From an uncultured Coriobacteriales bacterium (GTDB lineage Bacteria > Actinomycetota > Coriobacteriia > Coriobacteriales > UMGS124), in NCBI GenBank assembly GCA_934662525.1, contig CAKUKJ010000179.1, forward strand, positions 1 to 5,694: 5,694 nt of DNA. Reading direction: 5' to 3'. This document shows, one piece after another, positions 5,043 through 5,694 of the stretch (position 1 is its first letter; every line of letters starts with the position of its first letter). Position numbers and translations under genes: made by a program. Under the pieces are notes generated by a model that saw nothing but the letters and a program-made list of their open reading frames with translations, was not told the origin of the DNA and did not search any database.

Positions 5043-5694
5043 CTACTTCTCCAGCGCCCTCTTCACCGCGATTCGCGTTCCCGCTTCCTCCACTGCATGT
5101 GCAAGCCTCCACAGCGTATCCGCGTCCGTGTCAATCATATGCAGGTGCAGCGCGCGCCGCCCCTTGCTCGAAAGCGTCTCCAGGTCGCCCTTGCTCTGTG
5201 CGACCTCAAGCTGCCCCAGGCTGTATTGCGTGCCGGGAACCTCCAGGTCGTTGACCTCGTTGCCCGAGAGGATGAGGAAGAGCCCGGTGTTCTCGCCGCC
5301 CTTTTGCAGCTGGCCCGTTGAGTGCAGGTAGCGCGGCCCGATCTCGAGCGAGCACGGCACCTCCAGATGGCGGGCAAGCGTGTGGCGGATGACCTCCATG
5401 GGGCCCCTGCGCTCGCCGGTGAAGGGCAGAAACGCGTTGACCGAGATCCAGCAGCCCGGCTTGGCCAGGGCCATGAACGCGTCGATGACCGACTCGACGG
5501 AGCGCATCTGCGTGGGGTCGACGATGCCCGTCTCGGCGGCGAAGGCGTCGGAGTACTCGGCGCACACCCACGGCTCCGCGAGACGATGCGTGCGGTCGGG
5601 CAAATGACCTGCGAGGATGGCCTTCGTGTTCGTCTTGGCCGCCTGCACGTCGGGCTGGTTGAACGGAGGCACCTCCATGAGCCAGCCCATGAAT
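5043..5694 (-). CDS. Glucose-6-phosphate isomerase domain, C-terminal part (likely bifunctional transaldolase/phosphoglucose isomerase; 5' end outside window)
   Basis: The frame is open to the window edge and 217 residues are visible up to the TAG at 5043-5045; a Phe codon precedes the ATG at 5690, so that Met is internal. Counting from that Met, EVPPFNQPDVQAAK (6-19) matches the conserved NPFDQPxVxxxK segment of phosphoglucose isomerase. IGPRYLHSTGQLQKGGENTG (117-136) matches the GPRFLHSTGQLHKGGPNTG motif of transaldolase-isomerase fusions. VPGTQYSLGQLEVAQSKGDL (151-170) followed by a GRR matches their IPGxxYxFGxLxxAQAxGDL ending. Ordinary isomerases end differently, so the fusion is favoured, but the transaldolase half is not in view. 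The enzyme interconverts glucose-6-phosphate and fructose-6-phosphate in the cytoplasm. The fusion would add the non-oxidative pentose phosphate step. The visible domain looks intact, with no frameshift. Confidence 0.88.
   Translation of the reverse strand, partial: FMGWLMEVPPFNQPDVQAAKTNTKAILAGHLPDRTHRLAEPWVCAEYSDAFAAETGIVDPTQMRSVESVIDAFMALAKPGCWISVNAFLPFTGERRGPMEVIRHTLARHLEVPCSLEIGPRYLHSTGQLQKGGENTGLFLILSGNEVNDLEVPGTQYSLGQLEVAQSKGDLETLSSKGRRALHLHMIDTDADTLWRLAHAVEEAGTRIAVKRALEK

Overview
The window is GC-rich, densely coded bacterial DNA. The base composition, the GC-ending codon use, the AAGGAGG-type ribosome binding sites and a phosphoglucose-isomerase tail of the kind found fused to transaldolase all fit a high-GC Gram-positive (Actinomycetota). 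My best guess is a gut or oral Coriobacteriia such as the Collinsella/Olsenella/Eggerthella relatives. The class is an inference from style and gene content; no rRNA or other marker is present.

Layout, left to right. (1) Bases 1-773, plus strand: the C-terminal end of a protein with a decayed histidine-kinase ATPase fold, cut by the window edge. (2) 889-1953 and 1947-2945, plus strand: two overlapping, translationally coupled genes for helical, tetratricopeptide-like proteins that are clearly paralogues of each other. (3) 2946-3167: a 222-base spacer with a possible promoter. (4) 3168-3653, plus strand: a SlyD-type FKBP peptidyl-prolyl isomerase with a cysteine-rich, probably metal-binding tail. 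(5) 3654-4027: a 374-base gene-free stretch filled by a duplicated, hairpin-forming intergenic repeat and closed by a strong intrinsic terminator that works for both strands. (6) 4028-4831, minus strand: a short-chain dehydrogenase/reductase. (7) 4832-5042: a 211-base spacer with two perfect inverted repeats, one 12 bp and one 17 bp. (8) 5043-5694, minus strand: the C-terminal end of a glucose-6-phosphate isomerase domain, most like the bifunctional transaldolase/phosphoglucose isomerase.

The plus-strand genes and the minus-strand genes converge on the terminator at 3985-4012. The two TPR-like genes form one transcription unit and may share it with the kinase-like gene 115 bases upstream; a signalling or scaffold role for that trio is possible but unproven. 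The slyD-like gene, the dehydrogenase and the isomerase look like housekeeping or accessory metabolic genes with no obvious shared pathway. The most unusual content is non-coding: the repeat array after the slyD-like gene, whose copies differ by changes that keep base pairing, and the two inverted repeats ahead of the dehydrogenase.
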